Shown piece after piece: positions 5,704-12,364 of a stretch of 14,237 nt of DNA. The notes under the pieces were generated by a model. The model was not told where the DNA came from and searched no databases. It saw only the letters and a list, made by a program, of their open reading frames with translations. Source of the stretch: DATARH01 sp036008175. Its GTDB lineage: Bacteria > Pseudomonadota > Alphaproteobacteria > ATCC43930 > CGMCC-115725. The stretch is from contig DASYOB010000014.1 in the NCBI GenBank assembly GCA_036008175.1, positions 1-14,237 on the forward strand, read 5' to 3'. Positions within the stretch are counted from its first letter, which is position 1; the number at the start of each line of letters is the position of its first letter. The position numbers were made by a program, and so were the translations under genes.

Positions 5704-5764
5704 AGCCTCTCGACCTGCGTGGTCGAGAGGCTCGAGGCGCCGGAGCATCCCGCTCCCGAAGGAG
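5704..5764 (+). promoter_or_regulatory. Two-hairpin leader (copy H) before the 39-residue gene
   Basis: Hairpin 1 is a perfect 12-bp stem (5704-5715 with 5721-5732) around TGCGT, starting 8 nt after the DUF7227-like stop. Hairpin 2 pairs GGAGC (5742-5746) with GCTCC (5752-5756) around ATCCC. The Shine-Dalgarno AAGGAG (5759-5764) follows at once. The CTCC of the right arm can also pair with its GGAG across CGAA, so two alternative folds compete. Confidence 0.55.
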
Positions 5765-5771
5765 AGTTGCG

Positions 5772-5891
5772 ATGTGGATCGCCCTGCTGTGCTGGCTCGC
5801 GCTGCTGTACCTGCTGCGCGGCAAGCCCGGCTCGTTTGGGTGCCTCCTCGTTCTCCTCGTCGTCTGCCTCCTCCTCGCAGGATGCGGGTGA
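5772..5891 (+). CDS. 39-residue hydrophobic membrane peptide
   Basis: ATG 5772 lies 7 nt after a strong AAGGAG, and the frame ends at TGA 5891. The peptide starts MWIALLCWLALLYLLRGKPG and continues with a second hydrophobic run, FGCLLVLLVVCLLLAGCG. It has two predicted membrane segments (about 2-15 and 22-36) joined by a short basic RGKPG turn. The end LLLAGC looks like a lipobox, but only one residue follows the Cys, so it is not a normal lipoprotein. The leader, ribosome-binding site and a strong hairpin right after the stop support a real gene. The small size and hydrophobicity fit lysis-like, toxin-like or membrane-regulatory peptides; nothing in the sequence decides among these. Confidence 0.6.
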   Translation: MWIALLCWLALLYLLRGKPGSFGCLLVLLVVCLLLAGCG

Positions 5892-6198
5892 GCGCGAGCC
5901 CCGCCGGCAAACCACCGGCGGGGCTCGTTGCTTTGAGACGTCGAAAGGAGATGCGCAGAGATCTGCTAAGGGAAGCGGAACCCGACATTCCCGCCAGCGC
6001 CATAAGGTGGCTGAGAAGCGCCGATTCCGGCCGTTGGCGGGACCGCGATCGAACCGCCAGGTTCGACCCACCCCGGCGGTTCGCTCTGCCGATCTGGGAC
6101 GACGCATCCGGATTCCGTTGATCGGACCGCTCAAACCGACCCCAAAGTTGCATGTCGGCTCTGCCGCAGTGCGGCTTTGTTAAAACGGCCGGGTCCAC
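5892..6198. other. Right end of the accessory block, no convincing gene
   Basis: After the hairpin at 5895-5927 comes a good Shine-Dalgarno, AAAGGAG (5944-5950), but the ATG touches it (5951) with no spacing. The 56-codon frame that follows (to 6121) is Arg/Asp/Pro-rich and not protein-like. The gene this leader once served seems lost. Further right, CGAACCGCC (6050-6058) can pair either with GGTTCG (6060-6065) or with GGCGGTTCG (6075-6083). These folds are mutually exclusive. The stretch separates plus-strand cargo from the minus-strand operon and may be the junction of the acquired block. Confidence 0.45.
5895..5927 (+). terminator. Strong hairpin terminator after the 39-residue gene
   Basis: CGAGCCCCGCCGG (5895-5907) and CCGGCGGGGCTCG (5915-5927) form a perfect 13-bp stem around a 7-nt loop, followed by TTGCTTT. 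It shares the AGCCCCGCCGG core with the hairpins at 3814 and 4239. It is the best intrinsic terminator candidate in the left half. Confidence 0.65.
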
Positions 6199-7209
6199 TC
6201 AGTTCATGTCGAATGGGGGATATTCGCGGAATACATTGGCGCCGGTGACCAGGATATGGTTCGTCACAGTGTGCGGCGGCAGCTTCTCGCCGGCAAGCAG
6301 GCGCAAGGCAAGCGGCAGCACATCGTAGCCGTAGCGGTCCATGTAATAGGCCACCGAGCCGAGCACGACGCTGCCGCGATTGTTGGGGTCGATCTCCTTC
6401 TTCTCGCTGGCGCCACCATGGATGTTGCGGTCGAGTCCCTGGCTGACGACGACACAATCGCTTTGTCGCCGATTCATTTCGACGGCATTCTTGGCATAGA
6501 TGGCGGCCAGATCATCCAGAGTTGCGATCAGGACCCGTCGACCGCGCTGCGTCTGTAAGAATTTGGTCAGCAGCGCGTCAGCACGTGCCGGCTGGCCGCC
6601 GGTATCGAACGACGCGAGCGTCAGCGTCGGCAGCGCCTCTTGTAGCCCCTCGGTGATGCCCAGCACGCGGTCGTCGATCCCGGGGCCGGGATCGGCGAGA
6701 TCGCCGATGATGATCCCGAGGACCTCTTCGCCGGGCCAGGTTTTCGAGGCGAAGGCCGCGAGAGCACGCCCGGCGATGCGGCCGGCGGCAAGATTGTCGG
6801 GTCCATAGAGTGGCGCACCCGGTAGTGGGTCGACAAGCGCGATGGCAGCGACCCCGGCGCCGGCAAGACGCTGGGCGATCTCAACATTGGCTTCCACATC
6901 GGCGTTGTATTCGATCAGCAGGTCGATTTTCGCGGCGATCGCGGCGTCGGCGTTGCTGATTGCGCGTGCGCCGTCGCCGGCATTATCGAAATAGAGCATG
7001 TCGATCGGCAGCGTGCGCGCTGCCAGCTCGAAGCTGCGCCGCAGGTCAGTGCCGGTGAAGCCGAGCCCCTCCAGCGTGACACCCGGCGTCTCATCGAGAT
7101 TGGCGAGAGCGATCCGGTAACGCCGTGCTTCGGCCGATGCCCCGCGAATGCCGCAGGCAAGCAGCCCTGTCAGGAAGAGGCGCCGCCGCAGCCCCGGCCG
7201 CGATGTCAT
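6199..7209 (-). CDS. Periplasmic sugar-type substrate-binding protein, Tat signal
   Basis: This 336-residue protein starts at ATG 7209. The N-terminus MTSRPGLRRRLFLTGLLACG has an RR-x-F-L twin-arginine motif and a hydrophobic stretch, with likely cleavage near GASA/EA (residue 26). The mature part looks like the type I periplasmic binding fold of ribose/LacI-type proteins (Peripla_BP_4). It opens with YRIALANLDETPGVTLEGLG, has DLLIEYNADVEANVEIAQRL and AAIALVDPLPGAPLYGPDNL (the Asp-Asn region where these proteins contact ligand), then the second lobe with VLGIIIGDLADPGPGIDDRV. The last third has EMNRRQSDCVVVSQGLDRNI. No ABC transporter is next to it on this strand. It lies 3 nt downstream of the cyclase gene, so translation is probably coupled. 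It may sense or deliver a ligand handled by the cyclase, which is an inference. Confidence 0.88.
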   Translation of the reverse strand: MTSRPGLRRRLFLTGLLACGIRGASAEARRYRIALANLDETPGVTLEGLGFTGTDLRRSFELAARTLPIDMLYFDNAGDGARAISNADAAIAAKIDLLIEYNADVEANVEIAQRLAGAGVAAIALVDPLPGAPLYGPDNLAAGRIAGRALAAFASKTWPGEEVLGIIIGDLADPGPGIDDRVLGITEGLQEALPTLTLASFDTGGQPARADALLTKFLQTQRGRRVLIATLDDLAAIYAKNAVEMNRRQSDCVVVSQGLDRNIHGGASEKKEIDPNNRGSVVLGSVAYYMDRYGYDVLPLALRLLAGEKLPPHTVTNHILVTGANVFREYPPFDMN

Positions 7210-7212
7210 GCG

Positions 7213-8235
7213 CTACTGGATAGCCTCGATGTTGACGAATGTGCCGGTCAGCCCGACCGCCTTGGGCACCGTCATTGACAGAAAAAACGTGGCGCGCTTT
7301 GAATTTGCGGCGGCATCCGCGATCAGTTGAGTGTGCACGTTCTCGATGATGTGGATGCCGTTGTCGGTGATCAACGTCTTGTGCACCGGGAAGGCGATGT
7401 CCTTGTCCTCGCCGGGGATCACCTCGACCGCCCAGCTGTCGCTGCCAACGGCAACTACTTTCTGCGATGCGAGCCATTTCGCAGCCCCATCGGTGATGCC
7501 GGGTTCGCCCCCGTTATAGGCTGCATTCTGGGCCGGGAACTGCTCGAACAGGTCTCCCCAGCCGGTGTTGATGAACACCGCGTCGCCCTCGCGCAGGGTC
7601 ACGTTGTACATCTTCAGCCCAGCCTGCAGATCCACTTCGGTGATCATCGTGCCAGCGTCCAGGCAGGGGCGCTTGCACGCGGAATTGGCTTTCAGCTTGT
7701 TGGCCTGCTGAAACACCTTAACAGCGTCGATGATGACCCCCCGCGTCGCGAACGTCTTGATGTTCTCGAGGCCGAGTCGTTTCAGATTGTTCTGGGTGAC
7801 GTATTTTCCCATAGGCGTCTGGTTGTAGTAGCAATCTTGGATACCGATGTGGCCCAAGCCATCGATATGCGTGCCGACATGGCTCTGGCTGAGATAGGTG
7901 TCTTCCATGTAGCTCAGCTTGTTCTTGCCGAATTCCGCACCCGGCATGGTGGCGAAGCTGCTCAGGATGGTCTTGCTGAAGCGGGTGCCGAACAAGGGTA
8001 TGCCGTCGACGAGGGGATAGGCCATGGACGTGACGGCGCCGGTCTGAATCTCGGCAGCGGCGGCTTTGGTAACGGCAGGGGTAATACGGTTGGTCGCGCC
8101 AGTCTGATCGTCCGGCCCGAACGGCGAGGGCGCCACCAGCGCTTTGCAATCGGCCTCGGCGGAAGCCGGCGCCGCTGGAATGAGAGGCAATAGGGCCAAG
8201 CCGCCCACGAACGCGGAAAATCCGACGCTTCTCAT
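7213..8235 (-). CDS. Secreted cyclase-family hydrolase (kynurenine formamidase-like)
   Basis: I start this gene at ATG 8235, which follows GGAGGAG at 6 nt. Earlier in-frame starts would add an unsupported leader. The 340-residue protein begins MRSVGFSAFVGGLALLPLIP with predicted signal cleavage near ASA/EA (residue 26). It carries the cyclase (PF04199) metal motif HVGTHIDGLGH (H119, H123, D125, H129), the divalent-metal site of kynurenine formamidase and isatin hydrolase. Typical later pieces are GDAVFINTGWGDLF and PVHKTLITDNGIHIIENV, whose Glu is the usual catalytic or ligand position. The family hydrolyses amide or lactam bonds of small molecules with Mn or Zn. The substrate here is unknown. 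It is the first gene of a two-gene operon with the periplasmic binding protein, and its promoter must lie in 8236-8433. Confidence 0.94.
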   Translation of the reverse strand: MRSVGFSAFVGGLALLPLIPAAPASAEADCKALVAPSPFGPDDQTGATNRITPAVTKAAAAEIQTGAVTSMAYPLVDGIPLFGTRFSKTILSSFATMPGAEFGKNKLSYMEDTYLSQSHVGTHIDGLGHIGIQDCYYNQTPMGKYVTQNNLKRLGLENIKTFATRGVIIDAVKVFQQANKLKANSACKRPCLDAGTMITEVDLQAGLKMYNVTLREGDAVFINTGWGDLFEQFPAQNAAYNGGEPGITDGAAKWLASQKVVAVGSDSWAVEVIPGEDKDIAFPVHKTLITDNGIHIIENVHTQLIADAAANSKRATFFLSMTVPKAVGLTGTFVNIEAIQ

Positions 8236-8368
8236 CGTGCTCCTCCCGTTTTGCGGCTCTGCGCCCCGGAGGGCGACGGCCGCTGACCATAAATATGACG
8301 CGGCACGCGGGCTTACGCTACCCCTTGGCTCCATCGGGTGTCGCCGCCGCGGTTCTTCAACGCATAGT

Positions 8369-8384
8369 AATCTTGTCATAGATT
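8369..8384. promoter_or_regulatory. Inverted repeat in the divergent promoter region
   Basis: AATCT and AGATT flank TGTCAT in the only AT-rich patch of the 198-nt divergent spacer (8236-8433). TTGTCA within it could be a -35 box for the metal operon. Fur-family regulators (Zur, Mur) use AT-rich dyads before such operons, but I see no good match to a Zur box, so assignment is open. Confidence 0.3.
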
Positions 8385-8433
8385 TGCGCGGCAGGCGGTA
8401 TCAGGGAGGGCATGGTGTCACGCCGAGGCGTAC

Positions 8434-9108
8434 ATGGAGGCTGATGGCGTCCTGCTGCGCGACGTAACCGTGCGCTACGGACGGCGAGTAGCACTGGAAG
8501 CTGTCAGCGGACAATTCGCCCCGGGCAGTCTGACTGCCGTTGTCGGGTCGAATGGGGCCGGGAAAAGCACGCTACTGGGGGCGATCGCAGGGCTGGTTCG
8601 GCTCGCGGGTGGCGCGGTGAGCGGTGCGACGCGTCAGCGAATGGCCTATCTGCCGCAGGTCGTGGCCATCGACCGCGATTACCCGCTCACCGTGGCGGAA
8701 CTGATTATGATTGGCGGGTGGCGAGAGTTCGGCGCGTTTGGCTCGCCGGGGAAGGCGCTCCGAGCGCGCGCTGTGGCGGCGGCAGAGAAGGTCGGGCTCG
8801 CGGGACGGCTGGGGCACCCTATCGGGGAGATGTCGGTAGGCGAGTTTCAGCGTGCGCTCTTCGCACGCCTCATTCTCCAGGATGCTGCCTTGATCCTTCT
8901 TGACGAACCGTTCGCTGCTGTCGATACCCCAACCCTTTCGGTGCTGCTCGACGAGGTGAGGCGCTGGCACGAGGAGGGCAGGACGGTAATCGCCGTCCTG
9001 CATGATCTCGACATGGTGCGGGCGTTTTTCCCCGCCACCCTGGTGTTGGCGCGGCGCTGCCTAGCCTGGGGTGCAACCGCTGCGGTATTGCCGGCCATGG
9101 CGGGATGA
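8434..9108 (+). CDS. Metal ABC importer ATPase (AztA/ZnuC-like)
   Basis: This 224-residue cytoplasmic ATPase starts at ATG 8434 behind GAGG. All ABC motifs are present: Walker A GSNGAGKST (38-46), Q-loop Q75 in YLPQ, signature SVGEFQR (134-140), Walker B ILLDEP (154-159) with E158, and switch His H190 in VLHDLD. The SVGEFQR version of the signature, the small size and the RDYPLTVAELIMIG segment fit the Zn/Mn importer group (ZnuC, MntB, AztA). It powers import through the permease encoded next. Its stop codon overlaps the permease start in ATGA, which gives tight translational coupling. Nothing in the motifs suggests loss of activity. The exact metal cannot be told from the ATPase. Confidence 0.94.
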   Translation: MEADGVLLRDVTVRYGRRVALEAVSGQFAPGSLTAVVGSNGAGKSTLLGAIAGLVRLAGGAVSGATRQRMAYLPQVVAIDRDYPLTVAELIMIGGWREFGAFGSPGKALRARAVAAAEKVGLAGRLGHPIGEMSVGEFQRALFARLILQDAALILLDEPFAAVDTPTLSVLLDEVRRWHEEGRTVIAVLHDLDMVRAFFPATLVLARRCLAWGATAAVLPAMAG

Positions 9109-9965
9109 TGTCGATTTATGCCTTGATCGTGCACCCGTTCGAGACGCTTGAGTTTATGCGCGCGGCGCTGGTGGCGTGCATGGCCTTGGCGCTGACCAAC
9201 GGGGCCGTCGGAACGCTGCTGCTAGTGCGGCGCATGAGCTTTGAGGCCGATGTGCTGGCGCATGCCGTGATGCCCGGAGCGGCGGTCGGGTTTCTCTATG
9301 CCGGGCCGTCGCCGGGCTGGTTGTCGCTTGGCGGACTGGCCAGCGGGCTGGCCGTCGCGGCGCTTGCCGGGCCGATCGCGAGCGAGCCGACGCGACGTGA
9401 TGCCGGGCTGATCGTGTTTTATTTGCTGGCTTTGTCTATCGGCGTCGTTCTGGTCATGTGGCGCGGCTCTAATGTCGACGTGGTACGCGTGCTTTTTGGT
9501 ACTGTTTTGGCGATCGATTGGTCGGCGCTGCTGCAAATCGCCGTCGTAAGCAGCGTAGTCCTGCTGGTGATTGCGGCTTTGTACCGGCCCTTGGCAGTCA
9601 GCGCGTTCGATCCCGCATTTCTGCACGTTATCGGCGAGCGCGTTCCGTACGGCGCGGTGTTCCCAGCAGTAGTGGTGCTGGCGCTGGTAGCGAGCTTCCA
9701 GGCGTTCGGGACTCTGCTGGCGGTCGGGCCGATGCTGCTCCCGGCCGCGGCAGCGCGGTGCTGGGGATTGGGAGTGGCGGCGTCGATGGCGTTGGCGACC
9801 GGCTTCGGATTTGCCGCGTCGGTCGCCGGACTGTTGCTCTCCTATCACGGCAATCTGCCCTCCGGTCCGGCGATTATAATGGCAGGAGGAGGATTGTTCG
9901 GCATCTCGCTATTTGCCTCCGGCGCAGCGCGGCGCCTCGCCCGGATCATCGGGGGGAATGCGTGA
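9105..9965 (+). CDS. Metal ABC importer permease (AztB/ZnuB-like, ABC-3 family)
   Basis: The 286-residue protein starts at ATG 9105, overlapping the ATPase stop by 4 nt; a second Met at 9108 is equally usable. It is almost wholly hydrophobic with about eight membrane spans. The ABC-3 family signature lies at residues 46-60 (FEADVLAHAVMPGAA), where family members read D-x-x-(S/A)-H-A-x-x-P-G. This segment lines the metal path and couples to the ATPase. A second conserved piece is VRVLFGTVLAIDW, and the C-terminal LPSGPAIIMAGGGLFGISLF is also typical. The length matches the family (260-300). It forms the inner-membrane channel with the ATPase and receives metal from the binding protein. The next gene starts inside its stop codon. 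Confidence 0.94.
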   Translation: MMSIYALIVHPFETLEFMRAALVACMALALTNGAVGTLLLVRRMSFEADVLAHAVMPGAAVGFLYAGPSPGWLSLGGLASGLAVAALAGPIASEPTRRDAGLIVFYLLALSIGVVLVMWRGSNVDVVRVLFGTVLAIDWSALLQIAVVSSVVLLVIAALYRPLAVSAFDPAFLHVIGERVPYGAVFPAVVVLALVASFQAFGTLLAVGPMLLPAAAARCWGLGVAASMALATGFGFAASVAGLLLSYHGNLPSGPAIIMAGGGLFGISLFASGAARRLARIIGGNA

Positions 9966-10876
9966 TACGCCGTTTCTTGATCGCACTCGCCGCCTTGCTG
10001 CTGGCGGGCCCGGCGCGGGCGGCAGAAGATCGGATTCCGGTAGCCGCGACGTTCAGTGTCATCGGCGATATGCTCGCCAAGGTCGGCGGCGGCCGCATCG
10101 ATCTGAAGACGATCGTAAAGGCCGGCAGCGACTGCGAGTTGTACCAGCCCACCGTCGCCGATGTCGCGACCGTAGCATCCGCCCGGGCTGTCTTCCTGAA
10201 CGACCTCAACGAAGAGTTCGAGCCGTGGCTCGAGCCGCTGCTCAAACAGGCCCGTTTCAAAGGCACGAAGGTGGTTGTCAGCCGGGGCGTGCGGACGCTG
10301 ACAGCAGAGGAGGAGCATCCGATTTCCGGGAGACAGCTCCCGGCGGCGGTCGACCAGCATGCCTGGCTCGATCCGCGCAACGGCGTCATTTACGTGCGCA
10401 ACATCGCAGCGGTGCTGTCGCGCCTCGACCCGGATGACGCTGCGGAGTACCGGGCGCGCGAAGCAGCGTATACGCAGGAGATCCAGGCGACTGACGCCTG
10501 GGCCCGGCAGGAGATTGCGGCCGTGCCTCCGGCGAAGCGGCGCGTGCTGGCGTCGCATGATTCGCTGCAATACATCGCCGCTGCCTACGGCATTACCCTG
10601 CTGTCGATCAACGGTTGGACTAATAAGAGCGAGCCTTCGGCCGCGGAGCTCGCGAAACTGGCGCGACAGATCGGGGCCGAGCACGTCAAGGCGGTGTTCG
10701 TCGACAGCATCACCGATCCGCGCGCGATGCAACGCATTGCAGCTGAGACCGGTGCCGCGATAGCGGGTACGCTGTATGGCGATTCGCTTTCCCCCGCCCC
10801 CGGCGAGGCCGACAGCTACCTGGAGATGCTGCGCCATGACGTGTCTACACTCAAGGCCGGCATGCTGGCCAATTGA
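9962..10876 (+). CDS. Zn/Mn-type periplasmic binding protein (AztC/ZnuA-like) with Glu at ligand 1
   Basis: This 304-residue cluster-9 (cluster A-I) metal-binding protein starts with GTG 9962, which overlaps the permease stop and is preceded by GGGGGGA. The signal peptide MIRRFLIALAALLLAGPARA is cleaved about residue 20. The four expected ligand positions can be placed. Position 1, normally His in a DxHxYxPT motif, is E59 (SDCELYQPT). Position 2 is H133 (DQHAWLDPRNG), position 3 is H199 (LASHDSLQYIAAAYG), and position 4 is D274 (LYGDSLS). A short acidic loop, TAEEEHP (114-120), sits where ZnuA-type proteins carry a His-rich loop. The E-H-H-D set gives two acidic and two His ligands, the same count as Mn binders, though PsaA and MntC have their Glu at position 3. 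C58 beside E59 could contribute. Zn or Mn both remain possible. Confidence 0.93.
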   Translation: MIRRFLIALAALLLAGPARAAEDRIPVAATFSVIGDMLAKVGGGRIDLKTIVKAGSDCELYQPTVADVATVASARAVFLNDLNEEFEPWLEPLLKQARFKGTKVVVSRGVRTLTAEEEHPISGRQLPAAVDQHAWLDPRNGVIYVRNIAAVLSRLDPDDAAEYRAREAAYTQEIQATDAWARQEIAAVPPAKRRVLASHDSLQYIAAAYGITLLSINGWTNKSEPSAAELAKLARQIGAEHVKAVFVDSITDPRAMQRIAAETGAAIAGTLYGDSLSPAPGEADSYLEMLRHDVSTLKAGMLAN

Positions 10877-10878
10877 GA

Positions 10879-12228
10879 ATGTTGTTCGCGTCGGTCTGGT
10901 GGCGACTGCTTATAGCCGGCATAGCAGTCGCGACATTGTGGGCGGCCGTTCTGTGGGTCGCCCCGTCAATGCCGTCGACGGCGCCGAAGCAAGCGGCAGT
11001 GCGGCTCGCTGTGGGTGTGCCGGCGGTTAATTCGGCACAACCCGGCGCATTGCGCGCTGTCGTTCGGTCCGGTTCGGCGGCGCCCGGCGGTGGCCGCTTC
11101 GACCGGTTCAATGTTGCCTCGCAACCTGTTGTCGCCCCGGTCAATGCGCAGGGTCAGGTCGCCTTCTATGCGACCGTCCTGCGGTCACCGGCCCGCGAAG
11201 GGATTTTTCTGGCCGAAGCCGGACAGGTGCGCAAGATCGCGGCGTTCGGCGACGAGCTAAAGGGGGGTGGCACCCTCGCGGAGCTTGGCGATCACCCGCT
11301 GCCGGCGCTGAACGCTGCAGGACATGCGGCGTTCGTGGCGCAGATCGCCGGCGGGCGCTCCACCGAGGGGGTCTTCCTCTCCGACGATGGCGGGCTGCAG
11401 CCGATCGCGCTCGCCGGTGACGACGCTCCGGCGGTGCCTGGGGGTGTTCTGGTTGGGTTCGATGCACCGGCACTGAACGACAACGACGAGCTGGCTTTTG
11501 TCGCCAATGTGCGGCGCGGGCGCGATGTGGTGGATGTGCTGTATTTCTGGAATGGCTGGCGCCTGCAGCGAGTGACCGCGGAAGGCGACAGGCTGTGGCG
11601 CATCGGCGGTATGATGGACAAGATCGGCGGTCCCGCGCTGAACAACAGCGGGGTCATCGCCTTTCCTGCTGCCATCTTCAAGGGTCCGGCGCTCGGCGGC
11701 ATCTTCGTTGCCGGCGCGCGCGACCTACGGCTGTTGGTCGGCGCCGGCGATCAAACACCAAGCGGTGGAATGATCTTGCGTTTTTCTGAACGCGCGGCGA
11801 TCGACGATGAGGGGGGCGTCGCATTCGGCGCCTACCTGAGTGCTGACGGGCGGCCGCGCGAGGCGGTACTGCGAACCGGACTAGACGGTCTGGCCGAGAT
11901 CGCGATCGAGGGGGCGGCTGCACCGGGCGGCGGTCGCTATGCCGGTTTCGGTCCCTGGCCGACAGTTGCGCCTGGTAGGGTAACGGCGTTCATCGCCGCT
12001 CTCGACGGCGGACCCGGGCAGCTTGCCGCTTTCGCCGGAGCAGCGGGCGATATAAGGCGGGTTGTGAGCGCGGGCGAGACGCTCCCCGACGGCGAATCGA
12101 TCGGCGGTTTCGCCCTAAACGCGGTAGCCGCGACGGGACCGGGCGGCGCGCTGACCTTGGCGACAATCTCGCAAGGGAACGAGCAGCACAGCGCGATCTA
12201 CTGTCACTGTCCGGTGCCGATGCGCTGA
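10879..12228 (+). CDS. Tandem-repeat, predicted beta-propeller protein in the metal operon
   Basis: I use ATG 10879, two nucleotides after the upstream stop; TTG 10873 is an in-frame alternative that overlaps it. The 449-residue protein has an N-terminal hydrophobic segment (about 9-28) with no clear cleavage site, so it is either membrane-anchored or exported. The rest is about six repeats of roughly 50-60 residues. Each has a P(A/V)LN..G..AF.A strand, a G(I/V)F strand and a loop with GD..P or APGGG (64-130, 131-189, 190-244, 248-297, 298-352, 353-411). This matches the DUF7453 / 'choice-of-anchor' repeat style, and a propeller fold is likely. The last residues are YCHCPVPMR, with C442-H443-C444 as a possible metal site. 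Its place after the binding protein recalls AztD, an unrelated-looking propeller metallochaperone. A similar role is my inference. Confidence 0.85.
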   Translation: MLFASVWWRLLIAGIAVATLWAAVLWVAPSMPSTAPKQAAVRLAVGVPAVNSAQPGALRAVVRSGSAAPGGGRFDRFNVASQPVVAPVNAQGQVAFYATVLRSPAREGIFLAEAGQVRKIAAFGDELKGGGTLAELGDHPLPALNAAGHAAFVAQIAGGRSTEGVFLSDDGGLQPIALAGDDAPAVPGGVLVGFDAPALNDNDELAFVANVRRGRDVVDVLYFWNGWRLQRVTAEGDRLWRIGGMMDKIGGPALNNSGVIAFPAAIFKGPALGGIFVAGARDLRLLVGAGDQTPSGGMILRFSERAAIDDEGGVAFGAYLSADGRPREAVLRTGLDGLAEIAIEGAAAPGGGRYAGFGPWPTVAPGRVTAFIAALDGGPGQLAAFAGAAGDIRRVVSAGETLPDGESIGGFALNAVAATGPGGALTLATISQGNEQHSAIYCHCPVPMR

Positions 12229-12364
12229 ACCGGCCCGACCGGCTCAGCAATCTTTTTGATTGAGCGTAGTGGCCGTTTCCCGCCTTTCTTGGCCATGCCG
12301 TGGATGACTGCTTCGGGGCATGATGAGCAGTTCCTGCCGCCGGCGCTGAACGACCGTTAAGGGC
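12229..12364. other. Spacer after the metal operon
   Basis: GCTC (12242-12245) and GAGC (12262-12265), with AATC and GATT inside, form a weak bulged hairpin around TTTTT. It could end transcription of the metal operon, but support is poor. Minus-strand frames here do not look like protein. The stretch may be the outer part of the decayed insertion sequence to its right. Confidence 0.35.

Noticed and set aside
5951..6121. 56-codon frame directly after AAAGGAG
   Set aside because: The ATG touches the Shine-Dalgarno with no spacing, and the product is rich in Arg, Asp and Pro with no structure expected.
5136..6134. Long minus-strand open frame across the DUF7227-like gene and the junction
   Set aside because: It runs through hairpins and two plus-strand genes and is low-complexity; it is an artefact of GC-rich codon use.
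7327..8193. Long plus-strand open frame opposite the cyclase gene
   Set aside because: It is antisense to a gene with clear catalytic motifs and a signal peptide; its translation has no recognisable domain.
8236..8379. Upstream extension of the cyclase gene by 48 codons
   Set aside because: It would bury the signal peptide and skip the GGAGGAG placed correctly for ATG 8235.
8412..8444. Ten-codon upstream frame overlapping the ATPase start, considered as a leader peptide
   Set aside because: The nearby GGGAGGG is only about 1 nt from its ATG, too close for initiation, and the peptide has no metal-binding residue pattern.
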